From NCBI GenBank assembly GCA_046329235.1, contig JAXLVA010000001.1, positions 3,100,001 to 3,164,000 of the forward strand: a DNA stretch of 64,000 nucleotides, written 5' to 3'. Made by a program: the position numbers and the translations under genes. Source of the DNA: JALONH01 sp046329235 (GTDB lineage: Bacteria; Bacteroidota; Bacteroidia; Cytophagales; Cytophagaceae). Positions 26,115-35,211 of the stretch are shown here, piece after piece (within the stretch, counting starts at the first letter, position 1; each line of letters opens with the position of its first letter). Below the pieces are notes generated by a model, which did not search any database, was not told where the DNA came from, and worked only from the letters and a program-made list of their open reading frames with translations.

Positions 26115-26286
26115 GGCTTGTGCCTATTAAATCTGACGGTCTGAGACCGGAATAAGAAGGATAGAATAGTTAAATAAATAAAAAGGATAAAGAATAGGAA
26201 GAAGAAACCTAGTGGGTTGTTGGTCGTTGACACAACAACGGAAACGGTAGAGATAAAGAAATAGAATATATTTACCAACATGGGAG
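26115..26286 (+). repeat. Composite intermodule repeat, copy 3
   Basis: H1 is reduced to its right arm (GGCTTGTGCC). H2 (CGGTCT-g-AGACCG) is at 26137-26149 and H3 arms are at 26216-26239. The shared right end, TACCAACATGGGAGA, abuts a truncated toxin tail instead of a full toxin-like ORF. Confidence 0.8.
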
Positions 26287-26288
26287 AA

Positions 26289-26321
26289 ATAAACCTTGTA
26301 CTAGTTAAATATAAACCATAG
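26289..26321 (+). pseudogene. Last codons of a deleted type 1 toxin-like ORF
   Basis: After the repeat, only the codons for NLVLVKYKP and a stop remain, identical to the C-terminus of the type 1 ORFs apart from TAG for TAA. About 490 bp of the toxin-like frame are missing, while the immunity-like gene behind it is kept, as expected if only the antidote is under selection. Confidence 0.75.
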
Positions 26322-26326
26322 GCAAA

Positions 26327-27073
26327 ATGTGGAAGTTTAGTGAAGAATATAATAATAGTATGGATACTTTATTGAAAAGTTATGGTTATTCTAAATTTCC
26401 AATGGAGCAATTTATGTATCAAAATATCAAAATGAATAATTATGATATAATAAATATTGCAACATCGAATGTTAAGTTTGGAAAATTTAAAAAATCTAAT
26501 CCTGATATTGGAAGATACATTAAAGTAATAGAAGACGTTTATCAAGATTTAAAAGCTCCATATCATCTTTTAGATAATCCATTTATAGGGACGATAAGAA
26601 TTTGGTTAAATCCTTTTATAAACGATGACTTCCGAAGAAAACATCATGCGATTAGTCAAAAAGGTTATGAATTTTCAGCATCTAAACGTGGTTTAGAAAA
26701 TTATATAGAATTTATCAAAGATACCTACGAGAATTATTTGTTCCCTGAGATAGACAAGTATAACGATTTGAAAGTGATCGATGGAATTATTAATACTACT
26801 GTCAAATGGGATAATAATAATCCACTAAATATGCATTATCCGAATGACATGTTTCAACGATTGATAATTGCCAAATTATGTAAAAATCCATTATATGAAG
26901 ACTTTTATAAGTATGACTATGATAACTGGAATAGATGGTTTGAAACAGGGGAATCGTATTTAACTGCATCAGAGGAACAACAAATGCAATGGAGAAAAAA
27001 TTATGAGGCTTATACTATTTTATATCAAAGATTAAAAGATGTACCTCCATTACAAGATACTAGGTTGTACTAA
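26327..27073 (+). CDS. Putative immunity protein, type 1, copy C (solitary)
   Basis: The 248-residue protein is closest to copy B over the first 130 residues. It then diverges (VKWDNNNPLNMHYPNDMFQRLIIAKLCKNPLYEDFYKYDYDNW) before rejoining the common C-terminus (GESYLTASEEQQMQWRKNYEAY). Its toxin partner is deleted down to nine codons. The 3' flank (AAGTTCTATTGTATAG) matches that of copy A, not copy B. It closes the array; the next gene is on the other strand. Confidence 0.65.
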   Translation: MWKFSEEYNNSMDTLLKSYGYSKFPMEQFMYQNIKMNNYDIINIATSNVKFGKFKKSNPDIGRYIKVIEDVYQDLKAPYHLLDNPFIGTIRIWLNPFINDDFRRKHHAISQKGYEFSASKRGLENYIEFIKDTYENYLFPEIDKYNDLKVIDGIINTTVKWDNNNPLNMHYPNDMFQRLIIAKLCKNPLYEDFYKYDYDNWNRWFETGESYLTASEEQQMQWRKNYEAYTILYQRLKDVPPLQDTRLY

Positions 27074-27122
27074 AGTTCTATTGTATAGAAATCTAATGCA
27101 AGGAACTTCTCAATTATTATAT

Positions 27123-27950
27123 TTAATACTTTTTATGCATCATTCTGCTAATTTCATTGGCAGTATCCCTTTCTGTTACAAAATTATTTAAAAAACCACC
27201 ACTTTTGGTACTTAGTTTAATGTAAACATCTATAGGATGTGATAATTGAACCACACGTTCCTTAGTAATGTATAATTCGGGACCTTGATTGTTATTACTT
27301 GCGTTATTATTTTTTAAATAGGATTTGTCTATCGCCAATCCATTTTCCCAAACAAAAATTAAATTATTCTTACTTTTTGTTCCATCTAAAGTTCCTGGCA
27401 AATTGTACTTGATAACATCTTCCTTCTTAGTAAAGGAGTATTTGTCAAATTTTTTGTGAATGGTTTTTATGGCATTTACATCTATAACCAATGATTCCTC
27501 TTGATCTAATTCCGGTTGATAGTAATAAAAACTATTTAATCCTATCAATGATTCATTTTCAGAATACATGAATAAGCTTAATCTTGGGATTAACACTGAT
27601 TTTACATACGTTATTTCACCCTGATAATAATAAACAAATGTTAAACTATCTTTTGTTAATTGGGACATAGGAGCACTATCAAACTTTTTGTTTTTTAATA
27701 ATACTTTATCTCCACAGAGTATAAGTACACAATCTTTGGGCGATAAATCATAGTAAAAGGTGTTGTCTCCTTTTTTCTTACGTTCATAGTTCATATTTAC
27801 ACTACCTTGATTTTCATCTAAGGTGATAAAGAAATTATGGAAGATCGAATCCTTCGGAGTGTTTTCAGATGGGTGATATTCAGTTTTTAAAAAACACGAC
27901 TGAAATAACAATGGAAATCCAATCAAACAGCAATTAAAAAACTTTTTCAT
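27123..27950 (-). CDS. Hypothetical lipoprotein
   Basis: Start is placed at ATG 27948-27950 (MKKFFNCCLIGFPLLFQSCF), which gives a classical lipoprotein signal with lipobox LFQSC and lipidated Cys19; the frame is open further upstream to 27983 but that part overlaps the reductase fragment. The mature protein of about 257 residues has no recognised domain. It contains LSPKDCVLILCGDKVLLKNKKF and many beta-type stretches and is predicted to sit in the outer or inner membrane leaflet. It stands between the cassette array and the subtilase gene on the opposite strand and may belong to the island. Confidence 0.7.
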   Translation of the reverse strand: MKKFFNCCLIGFPLLFQSCFLKTEYHPSENTPKDSIFHNFFITLDENQGSVNMNYERKKKGDNTFYYDLSPKDCVLILCGDKVLLKNKKFDSAPMSQLTKDSLTFVYYYQGEITYVKSVLIPRLSLFMYSENESLIGLNSFYYYQPELDQEESLVIDVNAIKTIHKKFDKYSFTKKEDVIKYNLPGTLDGTKSKNNLIFVWENGLAIDKSYLKNNNASNNNQGPELYITKERVVQLSHPIDVYIKLSTKSGGFLNNFVTERDTANEISRMMHKKY

Positions 27951-27959
27951 ACGACAATT

Positions 27960-28012
27960 TACATTACTTTCCTCACCAATCAATTGGCCAGTCTAGGTTT
28001 TTTAGAAACAAA
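27960..28012 (-). pseudogene. Second 3'-end fragment of the FAD-dependent reductase
   Basis: On the minus strand this reads LFVSKKPRLAN-stop-LVRKVM-stop, matching the last 18 codons of the reductase at 34038-35177 (FVSKKPRLANWLVKKVM). The tryptophan codon has become TGA. It lies at the right edge of the toxin-like island, in the same orientation as the fragment at 20071. Confidence 0.75.
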
Positions 28013-28056
28013 TAAAACTCTCTTCTTCAGCTTTTCCCATTTTAACTATTTCTTAT

Positions 28057-28064
28057 TACCTTTG
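28057..28064 (+). promoter_or_regulatory. Putative -7 element upstream of the subtilase gene
   Basis: TACCTTTG matches the Bacteroidota -7 consensus TAnnTTTG, 57 bp before the ATG at 28122. The -33 position is T-rich but not an exact TTTG. Confidence 0.4.
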
Positions 28065-28121
28065 TTCCAGACTTTTATTATCCAAAAAGTTTTACTTTTA
28101 TTTAGTTAATTTTCTTATTTA

Positions 28122-31100
28122 ATGCGTATTAACACACTTTTGAGATTGTTAGTGTTATTATTAATAGCACCAGTTTCATTCGGACAAACTTCTACTTCAG
28201 TTATCAAAGTGGAATCCAATGCGATTTTCTTTAAACTGAAAAATCAAAGTAATGAGTATGTAGTATATCCTACTGCCGGAAGAGATGTTACTATCAATTC
28301 TGAACTCAAGAAAATTATTGAGACTTATAAGATTAATTCTATTCGTCCGACATTTCGTGCCACGGCTAAAACAGATCCTAGATTAAAACAGGTCTATACG
28401 CTAACTTTTCCATCAAGTACTCAGCGAGAAGCCATTATCAGCGCACTTCAAAAAATATCTTTTGTAGAATATGCAGAAGCCATTCCTACTTATGAAGTGT
28501 TTTTAACACCTAATGATGTCAACTCTCAACAGTGGAATCTTCCAAAGATTAATGCATCTCAGGCTTGGGACTTCACCACCGGTTCAAGTAAAGTCATCGC
28601 AATTGTGGACGATGCTGTACGATTAACGCATGAAGACTTGGCTGCTAACATTTGGAACAATCCTCTTGAAATTGCAGGTAACGGAATTGATGATGATGGC
28701 AACGGATACATTGATGATGTGAACGGTTATGATGTGGCCGATGATGATAATAATCCCATGACGCCTGCTACGGCTACGAATTCAGAATTTACTCACGGTA
28801 CCCACTGCAGTGGTATTGCTGCCGGTGTAACTAATAATGGGGTTGGAATTGCTTCCATCGGTTTTAATAATAAAATCATGGCTGTAAAGTGTAAGCCTAG
28901 CTCTGATTTGGGTGGTAGTTTACCATATGCCTATACTGGTTTAGCCTATGCTATTGATGCCGGTGCAGATGTTATCAGTATGTCCTGGGGTGGTTACTAC
29001 TATTCAGCTACCTATCAATTATTATTTGATGTGGCATATGATGCCGGAATAGTTTGTGTGGCAGCAGCCGGTAATAGTGATACGGATGTACCTATGTATC
29101 CTGCTTCTTATAATCACGTGATCAGTGTAGCTGCTACGAATCAAAATGATATTAAAGCTTCTTTTTCCAATTATGGCAGTACCATTGATGTATCTGCTCC
29201 GGGGGTGAACATATACAGTACGCTAGCAGGAAGTAATAACGCGTATGGAATGTTAAGTGGAACGTCCATGGCTTGTCCGTTGGTGTCAGGTTTGTGTGCG
29301 TTGATGCTTTCTTATAATCCATTACTTACTCCGGATGAATTAGAGCGATGCTTAAAAGATAATGCAACAAATATTGATAATCTAAATCCAAGTTACACAG
29401 GACTTTTAGGAGCTGGTAGAATTGATGCTTATCTTAGTATGCTGTGTTTGCAAAAGGAACCCATTGCGGAATTTGACGTGGACAAGCAATTAGTATGTCC
29501 CGGTCAAACTGTTAATTATAGAGATTTAAGTTCACTTGGGTCTAATACTGGCGTTTCTTGGAGTTGGTCATTCCCGGGTGGAACACCTTCTACTAGTACA
29601 TTACAGAATCCAACTGTAGTTTATAATACAGCAGGTACTTATTCCGCTACCCTGACTGTAACCAATTCATTTGGTAATGATGTAGAAACCAAAACCAATT
29701 ACGTAACGGTAACTTCTTTAACGGCTACTTTATCCGGAACAGCTACCATACCAACCGGTGGTAGTGCAACTTTAAGAATCGACTTTTCTAATTCAGTAGG
29801 TCCCTTCTCTATTACTTATACAGATGGCACTACTCCGGTAACAAAAAATAATATTACATCCAATCCGTATTACTTTACTGTTTCACCTACTCAAACAAGT
29901 ACTTATTCTTTGACAGCCGTATCGAATGGCTTTTGTACAGGTACATATAGTGGAAGTGCTATAGTAAATGTAGGAGGGTTGCCTACTACTAATTGTTCAG
30001 GCGTAGCTTCCGTCATGTTTGAACGAGTTTATGGTAATGCTACACATAACTATGCTAATAATATTTTACAATCGAGTACAGGAGAATATTATTTGATAGG
30101 GTTGAATGATGCAGGTACAACGGCTTCCAATTTTACTTTATCAAAACTTGATGGCTTGTGGAACATTGTTTGGACTAAAGCGATTGGAACAAGTTCTACA
30201 GAGACTTTAAATAAAAGTATAAAAACTTCAGACGGTAATATTATTGTTTGCGGAACTTCTACCATTAATGGGGCATTAGATGCCTATGTAGTCAAAATAG
30301 ACTTTAATGGTAATATTCTTTGGAGTAAAACCTACGGAGGATCTAGTTCGGAATATGCCTATGGAATTCAAAATACTTCCGATGGTGGTTATGTAATTGC
30401 CGGTAGAGCGGAATCTTTTTCTGGTATATTAGATTCTTACATTATTAAAATTGATGTTTCCGGAAATGTGCAATGGACTAGAGTATTTGGTCGTGATGCA
30501 AATGATTATGCGTTTTCATGTGTTGAAACTTCTGATGGTGGATATATTTCAATCTCTGCCAGTCATAGAATAGCTAATTCTAATTACGATTATTTGATTA
30601 CTAAGCTAACTTCTACAGGAACTATAAGTTGGTCTAAATATTATGGTGATATAAATGATGAAGGCCCTCGTGAATTAATAGTAACTTCTGATGGTGGTTT
30701 TTTAATTGGGGGTACCTCTAGATATAGAGGTACAGGATTGGATGCCATGCTAACAAAAGTGGATGCTTCCGGTAATTTACTTTGGTCAAAAACATTTGGA
30801 GGAAATGGTACGGAGGAAGTATTTGTAGTAAAAGAAAGTAACGATGGGAATTATATGGTAGCCGGCTTTACGGATAGTTATGGTGCAGGAGGTAATGATA
30901 TATTCTTTAATAAATTTGACACTAATGGTAATATTATCTGGAGTAAATTATATGGGGGCTCACAAAATGATAATTTTGCTGCCTTTGGTTCTATCATCAA
31001 TAGCTCGGATAATGGTTATTTTTTAACCGGTACTACTACGTCCTATGGTGCCGGGGGGGCTGATATGTATCTTATTAAAACAGATTGTAATGGTAGTACC

Positions 31101-33992
31101 AATTGTACTAGCAGAGATGTGACGTTTCAATTTTATGATTTCCCGCCTACATTACTTCCGGTTACATTAACTACTAATCAAACAGGTACAGGAACAAGTA
31201 CTCCAAGTGCTTCTTCTACTAATTTAACTATCAGCAGTTCGGCAGTATGTTTGACTGGTTTACCTACTACTGATTGTTCCGGTACTCCATCTGTGAAGTT
31301 TGAAAGAGCAATAGGTACATCTTTAAATGAAACAGGTGTTGGTCTATTAAAGTCGAATGCCGGTGATTATTATATAGTAGGAGCAAGTGATGATTTTTAT
31401 ATCACTAAACTTAATTCGTCGTATGCTGTACAGTGGACTAAAAAATTCGGAACTACATCTACTGAAGTTATATATCAAAGTGTTGCTACTACCGATGGTG
31501 GTATTATCTCTTGTGGATATAACACGATTGCCGGAAACCAGGATGTATATGTTGTTAAAACAGATTTGAATGGTAACCTTTTATGGAGTAAAACTTATGG
31601 TGGCTCAGGTAGTGAGTTTGGTTTTAATATTCAAAACACAGCTGATGGCGGTTATGTGATTGCCGGTAGAACGGATTCCTACGGTGGAGGTTTAGATTGT
31701 TATTTAATCAAAATTAATGCTACCGGAACTATACAATGGAGTAAAGCTTTCGGTAGAAGCGGTAACGATTATATTATGAATTGTTATCAAACACCCGATG
31801 GTGGTTATATAACCTCCGGTTCCTCGCAAGCTGTTGCTTATTCTAACTATGATTGGATTATTACCAAATTGGATGCAAGTGGCAGTGTAGTTTGGACTAA
31901 ATGTATTGGGTCTTCTTTAGACGATGGATGTAGACGAATGATTGTAACCTCTGATGGTGGCTATTTATGTGCAGGACATTCGCGCTATAGAAATAGTAAC
32001 TCGGATGCATTAGTGATTAAACTAGATGCGAGTGGTAACATTCAATGGTCTAAATCCTATGGAGGGGCTGGTAATGAAGATATGTATGTTGTTTCAGAAA
32101 CAGCAGATGGGAATTACATCCTTGGAGGATTTACCGATAGTTTTGGCGCCGGTAATTTTGATGTCTTCTTGTCTAAGTTTGATACCAATGGTAATGTCCT
32201 TTGGGATAAAATCTATGGCGGTGCTCAAGCAGAAACTATTTTAAGTGGTCAAATTTTAAATACTGCGGACAACGGATACATGTTTGTTTGTACCTCCGGA
32301 TCTTATGGGGCAGGTGGTAATGATGCCTTAATAATCAAAACGGATTGTAATGGAAACTCTAGTTGTACAAGTAGTAATGTTACGTTTGAATATTATACAC
32401 CTACACTAGTGATGAACACCTTTACGGCAACTTCTGTTAACGCACCGGGCTCTGCTACTCCTTCTACGGTGACAAGTACGGCTTCCAATTTCATTTATAA
32501 TTCTGCATGTCCCAATACAGCATGTACGATTAACGCAGCCTTTAACTCAAATAAAATAACACTTTGTAAAGGGGATATGGCCAACTTTACAAGTACTTCT
32601 ACAGGCGCTACTACTTATAAATGGTATGTAGGAAACACCTTAATAACTCAGAACGTAACTACAGCTGCACACACATTTAGTAACATCGGGGATTATCTAG
32701 TAGTGCTAGTTGCAGACAATGGAAATTGTAGCGATAGTGATACCCTAACCATTCGTGTGAGAGACTTTCCGCAATTACATGTATCCAATGATACTACCAT
32801 ATGTAATACAACTTCTGCTAACTTGTTGGTAAGTGGAGCTACTTCATATAGCTGGACTAGTTCTCCAAGTTTATCCTGTACTTCTTGTGCTAATCCTATT
32901 GCTACACCTGCATCTACTCAATATTATGTAGTTACAGGAACAGATGCCAATGGTTGTAAAAGTAAAGATTCAGTAAAAGTGATGGTTAAATGTTGTGTGA
33001 ACGGCATAGTAAGTCCTAAAGCAGGTTTCTCTTTCTCAGACACTACTATCTGTGTGAATGATATAATTACAATCACTAACTTATCATATACTTCTATTAA
33101 TAATGTAAGTGCCGAATGGGATTTCAGTTCAACTGCTGTACCTAGTTCTTCTACAGCATTACAACCGGGTAATATACAGTTTACTCAAAGTGGTAGATGG
33201 CCTATTAAATTAATCATTACAGATGATTGCGGTAAGGATACTATTGTGAATTATATTAATGTGTTTAATCCTCCGGTAGTGGAACCGTATCCGAATGTAT
33301 ATTTATGTACACCTCCGGGCAGAGTTCAAATGGATGTAACGCCTATTTCTGATTTTACCTATCGATGGACGCCTTCCTTTGGATTGTCTGATTCTACCAT
33401 TGCCAATCCGTGGGTAGATATTACAGATACCTTAATAAGATACCGAAGAACGGTAACGGACAATATAACCGGGTGTAGTACTAGTGACTTAGTTAGAGTA
33501 TCATCACATACCGGATATAGAATTCAAGCGATGAATGATACGACCATTCACGGAGGAGATCAAGTACAATTGAAAGCATGTTGCGGTAATTTGACTTGGT
33601 GGCCAACTTCATATTTTACTAATGCAGGTAGTCAAAATCCAATAGCTGCACCTAATCAAAGTATTTGGTACTTTGTTCAAAGTACCGATACTATTGGATG
33701 TATTGCGAAAGACTCCGTGTTGATTACCGTGTTAGTGGCTGAGCCATTTATTCCTAATCTAGTGACACCAAACGGAGATCAGAATAATGATACGTTTGAG
33801 ATATTAAATTTATGTCCGCAATCAGAAGTAGAGATTTATAATCGTTGGGGAGATTTGATTTATAAAACCAATGATTACAAAAACGAATGGAATGGTAAAA
33901 ACCAAACCGAAGGAATGTACTTCGTGTCCTTCAAAAGTGGGTGTGGTGGTAAGTTATACAAAGGTTGGATACACTTAGTAAAAACAGAATAG
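28122..33992 (+). CDS. Secreted subtilisin-like S8 protease with PKD domain, duplicated repeat block and T9SS type B sorting domain
   Basis: The 1956-residue protein has a signal peptide (residues 1-21, VSFGQ) and a propeptide. An S8 catalytic domain covers about residues 130-440, with Asp163 (IAIVDDAV), His225 (HGTHCSG), Asn318 (AAAGNSD) and Ser382 (SGTSMACPLVSG), so the triad is complete. A PKD domain (SWSWSFPGG, residues about 450-535) follows. Then come two 427-residue blocks of propeller-like repeats of the type LWSKTYGGSGSEFGFNIQNT / DGGYVIAGRT. PKD/Ig-like modules lie at about 1470-1860. The C-terminus, TPNGDQNNDTFEI ... YNRWGDLIYKT ... GMYFVSF, is the gliding-motility-type (type B) T9SS sorting domain. 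It probably degrades protein at the cell surface or outside. Confidence 0.93.
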   Translation: MRINTLLRLLVLLLIAPVSFGQTSTSVIKVESNAIFFKLKNQSNEYVVYPTAGRDVTINSELKKIIETYKINSIRPTFRATAKTDPRLKQVYTLTFPSSTQREAIISALQKISFVEYAEAIPTYEVFLTPNDVNSQQWNLPKINASQAWDFTTGSSKVIAIVDDAVRLTHEDLAANIWNNPLEIAGNGIDDDGNGYIDDVNGYDVADDDNNPMTPATATNSEFTHGTHCSGIAAGVTNNGVGIASIGFNNKIMAVKCKPSSDLGGSLPYAYTGLAYAIDAGADVISMSWGGYYYSATYQLLFDVAYDAGIVCVAAAGNSDTDVPMYPASYNHVISVAATNQNDIKASFSNYGSTIDVSAPGVNIYSTLAGSNNAYGMLSGTSMACPLVSGLCALMLSYNPLLTPDELERCLKDNATNIDNLNPSYTGLLGAGRIDAYLSMLCLQKEPIAEFDVDKQLVCPGQTVNYRDLSSLGSNTGVSWSWSFPGGTPSTSTLQNPTVVYNTAGTYSATLTVTNSFGNDVETKTNYVTVTSLTATLSGTATIPTGGSATLRIDFSNSVGPFSITYTDGTTPVTKNNITSNPYYFTVSPTQTSTYSLTAVSNGFCTGTYSGSAIVNVGGLPTTNCSGVASVMFERVYGNATHNYANNILQSSTGEYYLIGLNDAGTTASNFTLSKLDGLWNIVWTKAIGTSSTETLNKSIKTSDGNIIVCGTSTINGALDAYVVKIDFNGNILWSKTYGGSSSEYAYGIQNTSDGGYVIAGRAESFSGILDSYIIKIDVSGNVQWTRVFGRDANDYAFSCVETSDGGYISISASHRIANSNYDYLITKLTSTGTISWSKYYGDINDEGPRELIVTSDGGFLIGGTSRYRGTGLDAMLTKVDASGNLLWSKTFGGNGTEEVFVVKESNDGNYMVAGFTDSYGAGGNDIFFNKFDTNGNIIWSKLYGGSQNDNFAAFGSIINSSDNGYFLTGTTTSYGAGGADMYLIKTDCNGSTNCTSRDVTFQFYDFPPTLLPVTLTTNQTGTGTSTPSASSTNLTISSSAVCLTGLPTTDCSGTPSVKFERAIGTSLNETGVGLLKSNAGDYYIVGASDDFYITKLNSSYAVQWTKKFGTTSTEVIYQSVATTDGGIISCGYNTIAGNQDVYVVKTDLNGNLLWSKTYGGSGSEFGFNIQNTADGGYVIAGRTDSYGGGLDCYLIKINATGTIQWSKAFGRSGNDYIMNCYQTPDGGYITSGSSQAVAYSNYDWIITKLDASGSVVWTKCIGSSLDDGCRRMIVTSDGGYLCAGHSRYRNSNSDALVIKLDASGNIQWSKSYGGAGNEDMYVVSETADGNYILGGFTDSFGAGNFDVFLSKFDTNGNVLWDKIYGGAQAETILSGQILNTADNGYMFVCTSGSYGAGGNDALIIKTDCNGNSSCTSSNVTFEYYTPTLVMNTFTATSVNAPGSATPSTVTSTASNFIYNSACPNTACTINAAFNSNKITLCKGDMANFTSTSTGATTYKWYVGNTLITQNVTTAAHTFSNIGDYLVVLVADNGNCSDSDTLTIRVRDFPQLHVSNDTTICNTTSANLLVSGATSYSWTSSPSLSCTSCANPIATPASTQYYVVTGTDANGCKSKDSVKVMVKCCVNGIVSPKAGFSFSDTTICVNDIITITNLSYTSINNVSAEWDFSSTAVPSSSTALQPGNIQFTQSGRWPIKLIITDDCGKDTIVNYINVFNPPVVEPYPNVYLCTPPGRVQMDVTPISDFTYRWTPSFGLSDSTIANPWVDITDTLIRYRRTVTDNITGCSTSDLVRVSSHTGYRIQAMNDTTIHGGDQVQLKACCGNLTWWPTSYFTNAGSQNPIAAPNQSIWYFVQSTDTIGCIAKDSVLITVLVAEPFIPNLVTPNGDQNNDTFEILNLCPQSEVEIYNRWGDLIYKTNDYKNEWNGKNQTEGMYFVSFKSGCGGKLYKGWIHLVKTE
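29976..31256 (+). repeat. Internal duplication of the subtilase gene, block 1
   Basis: Codons 619-1045 start GLPTTNCSGVASVMFERVYG and contain about seven units with DGGYVIAGR / GNILWSKTYGG motifs. The block is duplicated directly downstream with a period of 1281 bp. Confidence 0.85.
31257..32520 (+). repeat. Internal duplication of the subtilase gene, block 2
   Basis: Codons from 1046 start GLPTTDCSGTPSVKFERAIG and repeat block 1 unit by unit, down to the closing NSSCTSSNVTFEYY, which matches GSTNCTSRDVTFQFY of block 1. The right boundary is approximate. Confidence 0.85.
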
Positions 33993-33996
33993 ATAT

Positions 33997-34020
33997 AAAG
34001 GGACAAGAGATTGTCCCTTT
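33997..34020 (+). terminator. Intrinsic terminator after the subtilase gene
   Basis: A 10-bp stem AAAGGGACAA / TTGTCCCTTT with GAGA loop is followed by a T-run, 4 bp after the TAG stop codon. Confidence 0.88.
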
Positions 34021-34037
34021 TTTATTTAGTTAAACTA

Positions 34038-35177
34038 TTACATCACTTTCTTCACTAACCAATTGGCTAGCCTCGGTTTTTTAGAAACAAAGGATACTAC
34101 ATTCAACAACCATGGGAAACGAATCAATGTATTCATTTGACGGGTACTACTTTTTAATTCGGGCCCTAGTTTTTTATAAATAGCTTGATCGTATGATTTC
34201 ATAAAAGCGGTATCAAAACGATTATCGGCAAAACATTTTTTTATTTGATCGGCAGCTAACACACCACTCCACATTGCTTTATCAATGCCATGTCCCATAA
34301 AAGGATCTACTAAGGATGCAGCATCACCACATAATAAAATGCGTTCATCAGAAATATTACGTTCGCTAGTTCCTAGTGGTAAAGAGAAACCTTTGATTTC
34401 GCTTAGTTGTTTAGCATGTTTAAACTTGGAAGCAATATCCGGATGATGTTGAATCAACTCCAACATCAACGTTCGAAGTGGTTTATTCATAGGTGCCGAA
34501 GTATGCTGTACATAACCACAGCCTACATTGTATAAATTATTCCCCATGGGGAATATCCAAACGTAACCGGGATAGATAGACTTCTAAAAAAACACATCGT
34601 TACCAGTTTTCTCCGTACAGTCAACATCGCTATAGTAGGCTCTCACGGCAACCGCAGTTGTACTATTATTTTCCTCATGACTTTTTACTATTCTCTTGGC
34701 TACGGAGTTGGCTCCATCACAACCTATGAGCATACTAGCTTGGAGTTCACGTCCGTCGGCTAGTAATACATTTACATAGTCCTCATTTCTTTCTACTTTT
34801 TGAACACGAGTAGACAAATGAAATTCAGTAGCGGTTTCTTTTTGAACCAACTTGACTAAGTAATCATCAAAGTCTTCACGTTTGCTGTTGTAGGCAGGAA
34901 GTACCCACTGAACAGATAATGGTTGTGAATTGTCGGTATAAAAATGTCCGCTTTGTATGGACTGTGTTTTGGTAAATTGAAGTAAATCCTCTGCCCACTT
35001 CGTATTAATTGTACGAAGGGCTTTAAATGATTTTCCCGGAATAGCATCGCCACAAATCTTATCTCTGGGGAAAGATTCTTTATCAAGGAGGGCTACATTT
35101 AATCCGCTGTTATGTAATGCTAATGCACAAGTAGTGCCGGCAGGTCCTGCACCTAAAATGATGACATCATATTTCAT
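34038..35177 (-). pseudogene. FAD-dependent oxidoreductase (geranylgeranyl reductase family) interrupted by an in-frame amber codon
   Basis: Read through, the frame encodes 379 residues: MKYDVIILGAGPAGTTCALAL (FAD-binding GxGxxG), LDKESFPRDKICGDAI (family DKxxFPRxKxCG motif), LIGCDGANS and LLCGDAASLVDPFMGHGI (GD motif with FAD contact). It belongs to the geranylgeranyl reductase / halogenase-like flavoprotein family that reduces isoprenoid or similar lipids. A TAG at 34584-34586 splits it after GNDVFF; the next codons, KSIYPGYVWIFPMGN, continue in the same frame with perfect family sense, so a single substitution (for example TTG to TAG) explains the break. It may be inactive, a sequence error, or read through. 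Fragments of its 3' end occur at 20071 and 27960. Confidence 0.85.
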
Positions 35178-35211
35178 GCATACAAGTTACATAATTTGTA
35201 CGCAGTATAAA

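Noticed and set aside
20377..26286. CRISPR array
   Set aside because: Repeats are over 1 kb apart, separated by ORFs, internally composite, and there are no cas genes or uniform spacers.
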